DNA of 64,000 nt from Xenorhabdus mauleonii (lineage in GTDB: Bacteria > Pseudomonadota > Gammaproteobacteria > Enterobacterales > Enterobacteriaceae): positions 35,118 to 99,117 of the forward strand of contig NZ_FORG01000017.1 in the NCBI RefSeq assembly GCF_900113945.1, given 5' to 3'. Shown piece by piece: positions 9,678 through 20,685 of the stretch (its first letter is position 1; each line of letters starts with the position of its first letter). The notes under the pieces were generated by a model. That model was not told the DNA's origin. It saw nothing but the letters and a program-made list of their open reading frames with translations, and ran no database searches. Position numbers and translations under genes: made by a program.

Positions 9678-9703
9678 ATCCGCCACAGTGAATTGTGGCG
9701 GAT
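9678..9703 (-). terminator. Intrinsic terminator after the flotillin gene
   Basis: Perfect 10-bp stem ATCCGCCACA/TGTGGCGGAT with a 6-base loop, followed on the minus strand by a run of five T. It sits 12 bases beyond the flotillin stop and before the ATPase gene. It should reduce read-through from yqiJ-flotillin into the ATPase-LemA genes, or give a smaller amount of the downstream products. Confidence 0.8.
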
Positions 9704-9715
9704 AAGCGTTATTGA

Positions 9716-11914
9716 TTACTCTTCGGTATTCCCTTTACCCTGATTTTTTTGATTTGAGCTGAACATGTTGACCAAAGACTGTACTTCTGGGTTTTGCAGG
9801 AGTGAGTCGAGATCCAGTTTTGTGTCCCCGACTTCTTTTTCACCTTTTCCGCTTTTGCCAGCCAGCAATTTCTGTACGGCATCTTTGACCAGCGGGCTTT
9901 TATCGACGACGCCATTAATGGCTTTGCCCACACTGAGCGCTTTGGAGAAGGTATTGAAGAAACTGCCGTCGCCTCCCACGATATCAATGTTGGTTTTGCT
10001 GAGTGCCGCTGCCAGTACTTCGGCTTGTTCCTTGGCGATCTCTTTGTTGGCTGCAATGGAAGCCATGGCTTGTTCGAAGTTCTTCTCAAGCTGCATGCGG
10101 AATTCTTCGTGATCGCGTGCGGTATCGTTGAGATTGCCCATCGCGGTGAATTTGTCGGTCAAACCATCGGCTTCGGCTTTCAGGCGCTGGCGGATAACCT
10201 CAGCTTGGGCTGAACCGAGCTGGCCTTCACCACGAGCCTGTGCGACCAGTTTTTCTTCCAGCACTTTGGCATCCACCAGACCCAATTTCTCTTTGGCTTG
10301 GGCTTGTTGCTCATCACCACGTGCCTGTGCAGCCAGTTTTTCTTCCAGTATTTTCGCTTCGGCAAGGCCCTGCTTCTCTGCTGCGTCGGCCTGAGCTTCC
10401 AGAACACGCGCTTCCGCCAGACCTTTTTCTTGTGTACCACGGGCTTCCGCCAGCAGTTTTTCCGCAATCACATTTGCCTGTACCAGCCCTTCTTTTTCTT
10501 CCGCTTCGGCTTTGGCTTGGCGGATACGGGCTTCGGCCAGACCCAAGGCCGCTTCTTCTGCTTCAGTACCTTCGGCCAGACGTTTTTTCGCTTCTGCCTG
10601 TTTGGCGGCGGCTTCCAGCTCCGCTTGTGCCATAGTGCTGATTTCCAGTGCTTTGAATTTAGCGCTGTTTTCATCTGCCTCAGCTTGTTTGACCTGGCGC
10701 ACCAGCTCTTGCTCTGCTTTGGCCTGAGCCTGAATAATCGTGATTTGTTTCTGGCGATCCGCGTCAGAAATCATGCGGACTTCTTTAATGCGTTCTTCTT
10801 CCTGTGCGACAGTTTTCTCAACGGCAACACGTTCACGGATCACGTTAGAAATATTTTTCCGCTCTTCTTCCAGCGCTTTTTCTTTATCAATGCGCTGGAG
10901 TTCGACTTCACGCTCGCGGGAAACAATTTCCAGTTGTTGTGCGCGAGTGACTTTTTCCACCTCAATGATGACGGCACGTTCGCGGTTTTGTTGCGCCACT
11001 TCCACTTCACGCAGGCGGTTTTCTTCGCGAATTTCGATTTCTTGCTGGGTCTGGATACGGGCCTGTTCTGCTTTCAGGCGTTCTTCTTCTTTTACTTTCA
11101 GCGTTTCGGCGGATTCGCGGGCACGGATGCTCTCAATTTCACGCTTTTGACGCGCTTCGGCATCTGCCTGTTGGCGTTCCAGAGCCAAGCTGGCTTCACG
11201 GGTTTCGACGTTTTTCTTCTGGATCGCCAGTTCTTGGTCGCGCTCTTTCTGGTTGGTTTCAATATTGTGGATGGCGGTGATTTCGGTGATTTTACGAATA
11301 CCTTCCGCATCAAAGATATTGTTCGGATCCAGTGAGTTTTTCGGGGTCTGCTCCAGATAGTCGATGGCAACATCTTCCAGTGCATAGCCGTTCAGGTCTT
11401 TACCGATGACATCAACAATGCGGTCACGGAAGTTCTGGCGATCTTCAAACAATTTCGACAGTTCAAACTGTTTACCCACGGTTTTCAGCGCTTCTGAGAA
11501 TTTGGCGCTGAATAGTGCATTAACGGCATTATGGTCGGAAGCGCGTTCGACACCGATAGATTTAGCTACTTTCAGGACATCTTCAGTAGTTTCATTTACA
11601 CGCAGGTAGAAGGCAACCGTAATGTCTGCTCTCAGGTTGTCTTTACAGATCAGGCCATCTTTACCGCGGCGATCAACTTCCAGTGTCAGCAGGGAAATGC
11701 GCATGAACTCCTTTTTATAAATCACCGGATAGACCAACGCGCCCGTGAAATGGACTTTTGGCTGCGCTGACATATCATTGACGATCAGGGCCGTTCCTTG
11801 TGGCACTTTGATATAAAACGCTTTAAAAAGACCAAAGAAGCCCAGAATAACGATAATGATCGTTGCCATGATGATTAAGAAGGGCATGAAGTCTGCCAAG
11901 GCAATATCTGACAT
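9716..11914 (-). CDS. Flotillin-like SPFH/band 7 protein (YqiK-like, enlarged)
   Basis: A 732-residue protein. One N-terminal membrane helix (about 10-32) is followed by an SPFH domain (about 35-200, with VPQGTALIV and a segment ending VDRRGKDGL). Then come roughly 400 residues of charged Ala/Glu/Lys/Gln coiled coil and a C-terminal Gly/Ser-containing tail. Start ATG 11914 has GGAG 8 bases upstream and puts the helix at the N-terminus; the longer frame from 11980 would add a hydrophilic leader. It is longer than E. coli YqiK (553 residues); the extra length is largely degenerate 29-residue repeats (about 10180-10450). Flotillins organise membrane microdomains. It pairs with the YqiJ-like gene upstream, as in E. 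coli yqiJK. Confidence 0.87.
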   Translation of the reverse strand: MSDIALADFMPFLIIMATIIIVILGFFGLFKAFYIKVPQGTALIVNDMSAQPKVHFTGALVYPVIYKKEFMRISLLTLEVDRRGKDGLICKDNLRADITVAFYLRVNETTEDVLKVAKSIGVERASDHNAVNALFSAKFSEALKTVGKQFELSKLFEDRQNFRDRIVDVIGKDLNGYALEDVAIDYLEQTPKNSLDPNNIFDAEGIRKITEITAIHNIETNQKERDQELAIQKKNVETREASLALERQQADAEARQKREIESIRARESAETLKVKEEERLKAEQARIQTQQEIEIREENRLREVEVAQQNRERAVIIEVEKVTRAQQLEIVSREREVELQRIDKEKALEEERKNISNVIRERVAVEKTVAQEEERIKEVRMISDADRQKQITIIQAQAKAEQELVRQVKQAEADENSAKFKALEISTMAQAELEAAAKQAEAKKRLAEGTEAEEAALGLAEARIRQAKAEAEEKEGLVQANVIAEKLLAEARGTQEKGLAEARVLEAQADAAEKQGLAEAKILEEKLAAQARGDEQQAQAKEKLGLVDAKVLEEKLVAQARGEGQLGSAQAEVIRQRLKAEADGLTDKFTAMGNLNDTARDHEEFRMQLEKNFEQAMASIAANKEIAKEQAEVLAAALSKTNIDIVGGDGSFFNTFSKALSVGKAINGVVDKSPLVKDAVQKLLAGKSGKGEKEVGDTKLDLDSLLQNPEVQSLVNMFSSNQKNQGKGNTEE

Positions 11915-12083
11915 GTATTTCTCCATTTTATTTTGAGGCGAACTTGTTTGGGACTGACGGGTAAGGCGCCAGTGATCCATAACTTAAGTTGCTATTCATC
12001 CATGACCGAAATATGAGTGAGGCATGTCAGATAGCAAGGTTTACGGTAATGATTCAGCGTTAATTTGTTGTTGTAACTCGTAG

Positions 12084-12710
12084 CTACAATTTAAATTCGT
12101 CTTCACTGACGACGGTGTAACTGTGTGTGGCGGCGTCATAGCTTATCAACACAACACGATTGCCACGGGTAATGCCGTCACTTTCCGGTGCCCGGACTTG
12201 CAGTATCAGGCTGGCTCCGTGATTTTCCATCAGCGCTTCTCCGCGCTGTTCCGTCACAATGGGAGAACGCACTTCAGCAACTTTGCCAATCAGAGTATCA
12301 ACACTGTTGGAGCGATTGAGCTTGGACAACATTGGTTTTAATGGGCGCAATATCATTGCTGTCAGTAATAAGGCGATAAAACTCACGGCAAAGAATGTCA
12401 CGGTTCCGAGCAAATAGCGGATCACATCAGTTTCAATGAAACGGAGCATCAGATGCATGCTGAAATAACTGAGCGGCCAGCCGAATAGTGTAATTAGCGT
12501 AATAATGATGGTAATGGGAACGCCAGTAAGGCCGAGTTTTGTTAACCACCCCGCCAGAGTGGATACGTCGAAACCATCCGTATCGATACTCATAATATCA
12601 ATATCAAGTAAGCCGAAAGCAGCACATATCCAATAAAACAAAACAATGATTAATAGGCCACTAAAAATAACAACTGGAAAAGCCAAACAGTTTTGTAAGA
12701 AAAGGTCCAT
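12084..12710 (-). CDS. YqiJ-like OB-fold membrane protein (NfeD relative)
   Basis: A 208-residue protein with three to four N-terminal membrane helices (about 12-34, 64-84 and 95-118) followed by a soluble C-terminal domain of about 75 residues. GKVAEVRSPIVTEQRGEA, SLILQVRAP and RVVLISYD are the short strands expected of the NfeD/YqiJ OB-fold. NfeD-like proteins are the standard partners of flotillins and are thought to act with them at the membrane. The flotillin follows 169 bases downstream. Its similarity to E. coli YqiJ is in architecture more than sequence. Confidence 0.75.
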   Translation of the reverse strand: MDLFLQNCLAFPVVIFSGLLIIVLFYWICAAFGLLDIDIMSIDTDGFDVSTLAGWLTKLGLTGVPITIIITLITLFGWPLSYFSMHLMLRFIETDVIRYLLGTVTFFAVSFIALLLTAMILRPLKPMLSKLNRSNSVDTLIGKVAEVRSPIVTEQRGEALMENHGASLILQVRAPESDGITRGNRVVLISYDAATHSYTVVSEDEFKL

Positions 12711-13214
12711 CAGAATACGGTCTCTGGGAGGGAAGTTATTATTAAATAATACTTAATTAAACCAGTTTTATAAATAAGTTAATAGAGGAAAAGAGGTCTT
12801 TTTTGAATCTTCTCTCAATAATTAGATAATTCCTATTTGTTGATGTTTATCATGGATATTGAGAGGTAAATATACCCAGTTTGGGTATTGAGGGATCAAT
12901 AAGACAGTGGGGCTGAAATAAAAGTAAATTATAAATTAATTTTCTTATAAAACGGGAGTTAGTAGTGGAAAAATCTAATGCCGTAATATCAGTAAGGATT
13001 CGGGGATGATTTAATCGAGCTGCCAAGTAATTAATTTAAACAATTATAAAAATAATTATATTAATTATGGGTATTATTATTTTTTGAATTAGATAGGACT
13101 CAAGACAGTTGTTACGTCGTCTGATGTAACGTGATCTAATCGCTTAGAACGTAAAATATTCGAGATAAAATCTTAAAAAGGTAGTTGTCAACAGCATGAA
13201 GCTGAGTTATTGTA
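12711..13214. promoter_or_regulatory. AT-rich intergenic region upstream of the flotillin/ATPase genes
   Basis: About 500 bases with no credible coding frame, between the divergent YqiJ-like gene and rpmE2. A perfect 7-bp inverted repeat ATACCCA/TGGGTAT with a 3-base spacer lies at 12872-12888 and could be an operator or a small hairpin. I see no sigma-54-type promoter. The rest is AT-rich without further structure I can name. Confidence 0.35.
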
Positions 13215-13231
13215 ATGTTATATTATAACAT
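13215..13231. promoter_or_regulatory. Zur operator
   Basis: ATGTTATATTATAACAT is a perfect 17-base palindrome around a central T and matches the core of the enterobacterial Zur site (ATGTTATANTATAACAT). It ends 22 bases before the rpmE2 start codon, so bound Zur would cover the promoter/start region. Derepression of zinc-free L31/L36 paralogues under zinc starvation is established in E. coli (ykgMO). Confidence 0.9.
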
Positions 13232-13253
13232 AAAGTGTGTTTGGAGAGATTTT

Positions 13254-13508
13254 ATGAAGCCAGGGATCCACCCAACTTACCGGACTGTCGTGTTCCACGA
13301 CACCAGTGCTGATACCTATTTCAAAGTAGGTTCGACTATCCGTACAGAGAAGAAGATTACGCTAGAAGGAACTGAATATCCTTATGTCATGATTGAAGTG
13401 TCATCGGAATCGCACCCTTTTTATACGGGTAAGCAAAGGAGTGTATCGCAAGAAGGTAGTACAGCTCGTTTCCAGAAAAGATTTGGCAGTTTTTTGGGCA
13501 GTAAATAA
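13254..13508 (+). CDS. rpmE2: 50S ribosomal protein L31 type B (zinc-independent)
   Basis: An 84-residue protein beginning [20 protein letters not shown], the N-terminus of type B L31 (E. coli YkgM). It contains no cysteine at all, so it cannot bind zinc the way type A L31 does. Start ATG 13254 has GGAGAG 7 bases upstream; an in-frame ATG at 13215 lies inside the Zur site and is rejected. It is followed 12 bases later by the L36 paralogue, the same pair as E. coli ykgM-ykgO. When zinc is scarce these paralogues replace the zinc-containing forms on the ribosome and free zinc. Confidence 0.96.
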   Translation: MKPGIHPTYRTVVFHDTSADTYFKVGSTIRTEKKITLEGTEYPYVMIEVSSESHPFYTGKQRSVSQEGSTARFQKRFGSFLGSK

Positions 13509-13520
13509 AGAGGGATTGTC

Positions 13521-13661
13521 ATGCAAGTATTAAGTTCGTTGAAGACAGCAAAACAACGGCACCCTGATTGCAAAGTTGTTCGCCGTCGTGGCCGATTGTA
13601 TGTCATCTGTAAATCTAACCCGCGTTTTAAGGCTGTTCAAGGCAAGAAAAAGAAACGCTGA
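13521..13661 (+). CDS. rpmJ2: 50S ribosomal protein L36 type B
   Basis: A 46-residue basic protein ([20 protein letters not shown] ... GKKKKR). It is longer than type A L36 (38 residues) and lacks the full zinc-binding set: only two cysteines remain (positions 17 and 30). It corresponds to E. coli YkgO. It lies 12 bases after rpmE2 and is followed directly by a strong terminator, so the two form a bicistronic Zur-controlled unit. Confidence 0.95.
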   Translation: MQVLSSLKTAKQRHPDCKVVRRRGRLYVICKSNPRFKAVQGKKKKR

Positions 13662-13664
13662 TTG

Positions 13665-13693
13665 AAAACCTACAGTTCTGCTGTAGGTTTTTT
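13665..13693 (+). terminator. Intrinsic terminator of rpmE2-rpmJ2
   Basis: Perfect 11-bp stem AAAACCTACAG/CTGTAGGTTTT with loop TTCTG, running into a T tract, only 3 bases after the rpmJ2 stop codon. Confidence 0.93.
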
Positions 13694-13907
13694 GATTCTA
13701 TTTTTTCTTATCTCGTTGATATATATGAAACCCATCAGACATTCCCTCCTTAATTAAGTCATTTTTTTCACTTGTTTATATTCAATATTAAGTTTTAATG
13801 GTTATTAACTCATTAGCCCTTGAAAATAATATATGGAATTACCATCGTGTTCATTTTGCTCGTGTGGACATGATGGAGATAACAATGAAATTTGAGGAGT
13901 GGTTTTC

Positions 13908-14591
13908 ATGAAAAATATTAGTGTATTTTATAGATTTTACGTATTTGAAGATAGCTATCATGGTTATCCCAGATTAACCGTATGCGCTCATGGAAGTTAT
14001 GATAAAATTTATTTTATCGGGTATATATCAGGTGTGAATATGTATGATGATCAATTGACGCCTCGGGAACTAGATAACGAATTAAAATCAAAAGGAATAA
14101 TGTTAAATAGTTTTAGATATATTCGTTTGATTGTATGTGAATCTGCAAATTGTGAAAAGGATAACCCAGATACCACTCTCGAATATGAAGAATCTTTTGC
14201 TTCTGAACTCTCTAAACTTTGCCCGAATAGTATTGTTATCGGTTATGTGGGGAATATTAGAGGACGTACTAAAGTATTTAATAAGAAGAATCTTTCTTAT
14301 AGTGAAAATTATGACAATACCCAACGTCACGAATTAATTTTTGATTTAAGACATATATATGATATTCATTTTTCAAGACTTGTTGGTAATAAAAAGGCTA
14401 ATGATGCTTTTGAGGCAGAAAAAAAAACGTATTCAAAGATTGAAACAGTAGACCCCATTACTCCTAGATACTTTTTGAGAACCAAGAGACCAGGAAGGCC
14501 GGTAAATAATGATGATCCTGACTTTGAACAATACACGGCAAGATGGTTTAAAAATGGCAAACTCATCCATACAGAAATGCTGGTGTTATAG
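13908..14591 (+). CDS. Orphan protein with caspase-fold (clan CD) cysteine-peptidase-like motifs
   Basis: A 227-residue, AT-rich gene. Start ATG 13908 has GAGGAG 8 bases upstream; an in-frame GTG at 13899 is less likely. Two motifs are spaced as in caspase-fold peptidases: a strand ending in His-Gly (LTVCAHGS, about residues 22-29), then about 50 residues later a hydrophobic strand ending in cysteine (YIRLIVCES, about residue 79). SFASELSKLCPNSIVIGYVG then resembles the strand after the catalytic Cys in C80-like toxin-processing domains. There is no signal peptide, toxin partner or immunity gene beside it. Possible roles are an effector or a detached self-processing domain. The catalytic assignment is by motif reading only. 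Confidence 0.45.
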   Translation: MKNISVFYRFYVFEDSYHGYPRLTVCAHGSYDKIYFIGYISGVNMYDDQLTPRELDNELKSKGIMLNSFRYIRLIVCESANCEKDNPDTTLEYEESFASELSKLCPNSIVIGYVGNIRGRTKVFNKKNLSYSENYDNTQRHELIFDLRHIYDIHFSRLVGNKKANDAFEAEKKTYSKIETVDPITPRYFLRTKRPGRPVNNDDPDFEQYTARWFKNGKLIHTEMLVL

Positions 14592-14683
14592 TACATAAAT
14601 ATACTTGCACCTTTCGTCATATTTTGTCAGTTTTAATGTTATCAGTGTGTCTGAACAACATTTCTTGAGACAGGGTAAATATG

Positions 14684-15802
14684 ATGAAAAATGTAGGTCT
14701 TATCGGCTGGCGTGGCATGGTCGGTTCAGTATTGATGCAGAGAATGTTGGAAGAGCGGGATTTTGACGAGATTAATCCGGTTTTCTTCACAACATCCCAG
14801 CACGGGTTGCCAGCCCCACAATTTGCGGCAAATAGCGCTGGAAAATCAGGTGTATTACAGAATGCTTTTGATATTGATGCACTGAGCGCGCTGGATATTG
14901 TCATTAGCTGTCAGGGTGGGGACTATACGAATGAAGTTTACCCAAAACTGAGGGCTGCCGGGTGGCAGGGATATTGGATTGATGCGGCTTCTTCCCTGCG
15001 TATGAATGATGATTCTGTCATTATTCTCGATCCGGTTAACCATCAACATATTCAAAACAGCCTGAATAAAGGTATTAAAACGTTTGTTGGTGGCAATTGT
15101 ACAGTGAGTTTAATGCTGATGTCATTGGGTGGGTTGTTTACCAATGATTTGGTTGAGTGGGCATCGGTATCAAGCTATCAAGCTGCTTCGGGTGGTGGTG
15201 CCCGCCATATGCGTGAATTGCTGGTGCAAATGGGAATGTTGCATAATCAGGTAGCAAAAGAGTTACAAGATCCGGCTTCTGCGATTTTAGATATTGAAAA
15301 ACGTGTAACTGATTTTACCCGCAGCGGTACATTGCCGACGGAGCAGTTCGGCGCGCCCTTGGCTGGCAGCCTGATACCGTGGATTGATAAGCAGCTGGAA
15401 AATGGGCAAAGCCGTGAAGAATGGAAAGGCCAGGCGGAAACCAACAAGATCCTGAACACGGGCAATAATATCATTCCAATTGATGGACTGTGTGTCCGTA
15501 TCGGTGCACTGCGCTGCCATAGTCAGGCATTTACCCTGAAATTGAAAAAAGACATCCCGATCCATGAAATTGAAACTCTGTTGGCGTCGCATAATGATTG
15601 GGTGCGTGTCATTCCGAATGATCGTGAGTTGACGATGAAGGAGCTAACGCCGGCAGCGGTGACAGGAACGTTGAATACGCCAGTTGGCCGCCTGCGTAAA
15701 CTGAATATGGGGCCGGAATACATCTCTGCATTTACGGTTGGCGATCAGTTACTGTGGGGAGCGGCAGAGCCTTTGCGCCGTATGCTGAGGGTATTGTTGT
15801 AA
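14684..15802 (+). CDS. asd: Aspartate-semialdehyde dehydrogenase
   Basis: A 372-residue protein nearly collinear with E. coli Asd. It reduces aspartyl-4-phosphate to aspartate semialdehyde, the branch point for lysine/diaminopimelate, threonine and methionine. The N-terminus has the NADP-binding [17 protein letters not shown], the catalytic cysteine is in [11 protein letters not shown] (about residue 134), and the substrate-binding [11 protein letters not shown] and RGNDR-type C-terminal region are intact. Start: two consecutive ATGs (14681 and 14684); the second matches E. coli and gives an 8-base spacing from AGGG. It is a single-gene unit, with a hairpin downstream at 15838. No riboswitch was recognised upstream. 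Confidence 0.97.
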   Translation: MKNVGLIGWRGMVGSVLMQRMLEERDFDEINPVFFTTSQHGLPAPQFAANSAGKSGVLQNAFDIDALSALDIVISCQGGDYTNEVYPKLRAAGWQGYWIDAASSLRMNDDSVIILDPVNHQHIQNSLNKGIKTFVGGNCTVSLMLMSLGGLFTNDLVEWASVSSYQAASGGGARHMRELLVQMGMLHNQVAKELQDPASAILDIEKRVTDFTRSGTLPTEQFGAPLAGSLIPWIDKQLENGQSREEWKGQAETNKILNTGNNIIPIDGLCVRIGALRCHSQAFTLKLKKDIPIHEIETLLASHNDWVRVIPNDRELTMKELTPAAVTGTLNTPVGRLRKLNMGPEYISAFTVGDQLLWGAAEPLRRMLRVLL

Positions 15803-15837
15803 GAAAACCTTAATCGTTATTGAGTTTGTGGAAATAA

Positions 15838-15874
15838 ACCGCCAATTGGATAGTAAATCTTAAACATTGGCGGT
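15838..15874. terminator. Hairpin after asd
   Basis: Perfect 9-bp stem ACCGCCAAT/ATTGGCGGT with a long AT-rich loop of about 19 bases, 36 bases past the asd stop. The 3' side is AT-rich but not a clean T run, so it is a moderate terminator candidate. Confidence 0.5.
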
Positions 15875-16068
15875 GATTAATCTTTAATATCATTTGAATT
15901 TTCTTATCATAATAAAAATATCCTGATATGAGTTGAATGCATTAATGGAGTGTTTAGTGACACTCTGCTGTTTTCATTTAAACAATCTCATGAAATAGGT
16001 TGCCAATTTGATGAAGCATACATGGTGATAAAGCACAACTGATTGATAATATTTTTTTTAAAATCTAT

Positions 16069-16863
16069 TCAGCAAGTACCCACAAATCGATAACCACCGT
16101 GATTAGAGGTGAAGGTCCAAGCATTATTTCCATTTGGATCTAAAGACATTTCATCCTGTGTATAGTGGATAAATCCCATTCGGCTATAAACGTTTGATAA
16201 TTCTGGGGTTGCAATTGCTAATTTTAATTTACCATGACAACCTTTTTCATAGGACAGATTAACCGCTTTTTCCATTAATAAGTAAGCACAATTCTTTAAT
16301 CCCGGATGCATGACAAGATGAGTGACTTCAGGATAATAACGTAAATCAGGATCATATCTGTATAGCATGACTTCTTCGTAACATTTGACTATCATTATTC
16401 CCACAGGTATGTTTCTGATATAGCAAGTAAAATAAATAAAGTTTTTATCTTCTCCAGTTTGGGATCTATCATAAAGTTCATTCTTAACATGAATTAATTG
16501 ATTAAGTGTTATGCTACATTTTAAATCCCAAATATCATCAGTTGTTTTTCCGATTTTCCCGCTAATTCCATTTATGTGAGTTTCTAAATCATTTTCATCT
16601 TCAATGATGTTTAATATCTGATCAAACCATCCATCATTTCCGATTGAAAAGTAAATTTTATCCGCAATATTTATCATATCATGTAATTTAACCTCCCGAA
16701 TTATTGATGGAATATACTCCTTTGTTAGTTTAGGATTGTTATAATTAATATTTATTTCCTTAATGTTATTTGGGGGGAAAGAATCAAAAGAATTTGAACG
16801 TGATAGGTTTTTAAATGGAGATTTGTGTATATAGCTATTCAGAGAATTTGTTCTTTTTAGCAT
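16069..16863 (-). CDS. GNAT-fold acetyltransferase-like protein with Ser/Asn-rich N-terminus
   Basis: A 264-residue, strongly AT-rich gene. The C-terminal half carries GNAT-like elements: IPVGIMIVKCYEE (strand 4), YYPEVTHLVMHPGLKNCAYLLMEKAV (strand/helix of motif A, acetyl-CoA site) and a Leu/Ala-rich strand followed by NVYSRMGFIHY (motif B). The first 40 residues (SLNSYIHKS, SRSNSFDSF) are Ser/Asn-rich and unlike housekeeping acetyltransferases, reminiscent of secreted effector leaders, though I cannot show secretion. No partner gene lies nearby. The base composition differs from asd and gyrB on either side, suggesting acquisition. Confidence 0.5.
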   Translation of the reverse strand: MLKRTNSLNSYIHKSPFKNLSRSNSFDSFPPNNIKEININYNNPKLTKEYIPSIIREVKLHDMINIADKIYFSIGNDGWFDQILNIIEDENDLETHINGISGKIGKTTDDIWDLKCSITLNQLIHVKNELYDRSQTGEDKNFIYFTCYIRNIPVGIMIVKCYEEVMLYRYDPDLRYYPEVTHLVMHPGLKNCAYLLMEKAVNLSYEKGCHGKLKLAIATPELSNVYSRMGFIHYTQDEMSLDPNGNNAWTFTSNHGGYRFVGTC

Positions 16864-17080
16864 GATAAACCTCTTTAAATTATAAAAAATGGGCTTTTAT
16901 AAGTTGAAGTTAATCTGAGATTTGATTATTTATTTTGGTGTATTTATGTGAATGATTTATTTTATAAATTATTTTTTTATAGGATAAATAGAATATTTCT
17001 TTTGTCTAGCAGAATTTGTGAAGGGAAAATGAAGTGGCTGTTTGGTTGGGAAAATTTGATGAGTCGTTTCAGATAATATG

Positions 17081-17107
17081 TCCCAGATAACATACTGTTA
17101 TCTGGGA
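17081..17107 (-). terminator. Hairpin terminator after gyrB
   Basis: Perfect 12-bp stem TCCCAGATAACA/TGTTATCTGGGA with a 3-base loop, located 20 bases beyond the gyrB stop on the minus strand. The following T content is modest. Confidence 0.7.
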
Positions 17108-17127
17108 TATATTTATAAGCAAAAATA

Positions 17128-19560
<2,433 letters not shown>

Positions 19561-20652
19561 TTAATCCTGTGGTTGAACCTCTATTTTGCCATGTTCTACG
19601 CGAAACATCCTGCTATTTACATCAATCATGTCAGTAACTTGCCCAGTGGTGATTGCACTGACAAACACTTGGGCTTGCGTAGATTTCAGACGCTCGGCTA
19701 ATAGCTGACGACGGCCAGCATCCAGCTCTGAAGCAAAATCATCAAGCAGATACAGGCATTTTTGCCCGCTCTGTCGGGTGAAATATTCACCCTGCGCTAA
19801 CCTCAACGCACACATCAGTAATTTCAACTGACCACGGGAAAGCATATCTTCCACCGGGGTGCCGTCCGCCCTGATCCGCAGATCTGCTTTATGGGGGCCG
19901 GAAGCGGTGTAGGTTAACGCTTTGTCGCGCTCAAATTGCCGCGCGAGCAGTTCTGCATATTCGCTCTCTTTGTCCCAACCTTGTTGAAAGCTGATACTGA
20001 GAGTGAATTCAGGTAAAAATTGTTTACAGGTTTTCTCGATATCTTCGGAAATTCCTGCGATGTATTCTGCCCGCCATTGGCTTATTTCCGTCGCCAACGG
20101 GGCAAGTTCGCGATCCCAATGTTGGATCTGGCTGTATCGGGTAACTTGTCGCAATGCTGCATTTCGCTGTTTGAGCAGCCTTTTCAGGTTGGCCCAGGCA
20201 GTAAAAAAGCGCGGTTCATTGTGAAAGCAACCCCAATCGATAAATGCCCGACGGTATTTCGGGCCACCATTTAGTAAAGTGAAACCTTCCGGCGTGATGA
20301 GTTGCATAGGCAGCATTTTTGCCAGCTCTGCAATTTTATGCCCGTCACTGCCATCAATTCTGACTTTACTATCACCGTGGCGGTTTTTACTTAAACCCAC
20401 CGCTAACGTGCGTTCATAAAGTTGTTGTTCAAGCCGTCCATGAAGAATGAATTCTTCGCAATCATGGCGGATCACTCTCCCCGCCATGATGCTGCGAAAA
20501 GCACGGCCATGACCTAATGTATAAATGGCTTCCAGTATACTTGTTTTGCCGCTGCCATTTGGCCCAACCAGAAAATTGAACCCCGTTGCCAACGGCAGGT
20601 CAGCATTCGCGATATTACGAAAATCGCGGATCAGCAAACGCGAAAGAATCAT
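19561..20652 (-). CDS. recF: DNA replication and repair protein RecF
   Basis: A 363-residue SMC-like ATPase that acts with RecO and RecR to load RecA at gaps. Walker [15 protein letters not shown] is at about residue 30, followed by [10 protein letters not shown]. The ABC signature-like [17 protein letters not shown] is at about 272, and Walker [14 protein letters not shown] at about 299. Length and N-terminus ([14 protein letters not shown]) match the family. It lies 33 bases downstream of dnaN and 18 bases upstream of gyrB on the same strand. Confidence 0.97.
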   Translation of the reverse strand: MILSRLLIRDFRNIANADLPLATGFNFLVGPNGSGKTSILEAIYTLGHGRAFRSIMAGRVIRHDCEEFILHGRLEQQLYERTLAVGLSKNRHGDSKVRIDGSDGHKIAELAKMLPMQLITPEGFTLLNGGPKYRRAFIDWGCFHNEPRFFTAWANLKRLLKQRNAALRQVTRYSQIQHWDRELAPLATEISQWRAEYIAGISEDIEKTCKQFLPEFTLSISFQQGWDKESEYAELLARQFERDKALTYTASGPHKADLRIRADGTPVEDMLSRGQLKLLMCALRLAQGEYFTRQSGQKCLYLLDDFASELDAGRRQLLAERLKSTQAQVFVSAITTGQVTDMIDVNSRMFRVEHGKIEVQPQD

Positions 20653-20685
20653 ATTTATGAGTCAGTGTTGTCTACAGGCGAATTT

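Noticed and set aside
10298..11335. Plus-strand open frame of 345 codons inside the flotillin gene
   Set aside because: Antisense of a repetitive Glu/Ala-rich coiled-coil gene, which naturally gives long Phe/Leu-rich frames.
14592..14683. Lysine riboswitch before asd
   Set aside because: The gap is under 100 bases and shows none of the conserved lysine-riboswitch sequence.
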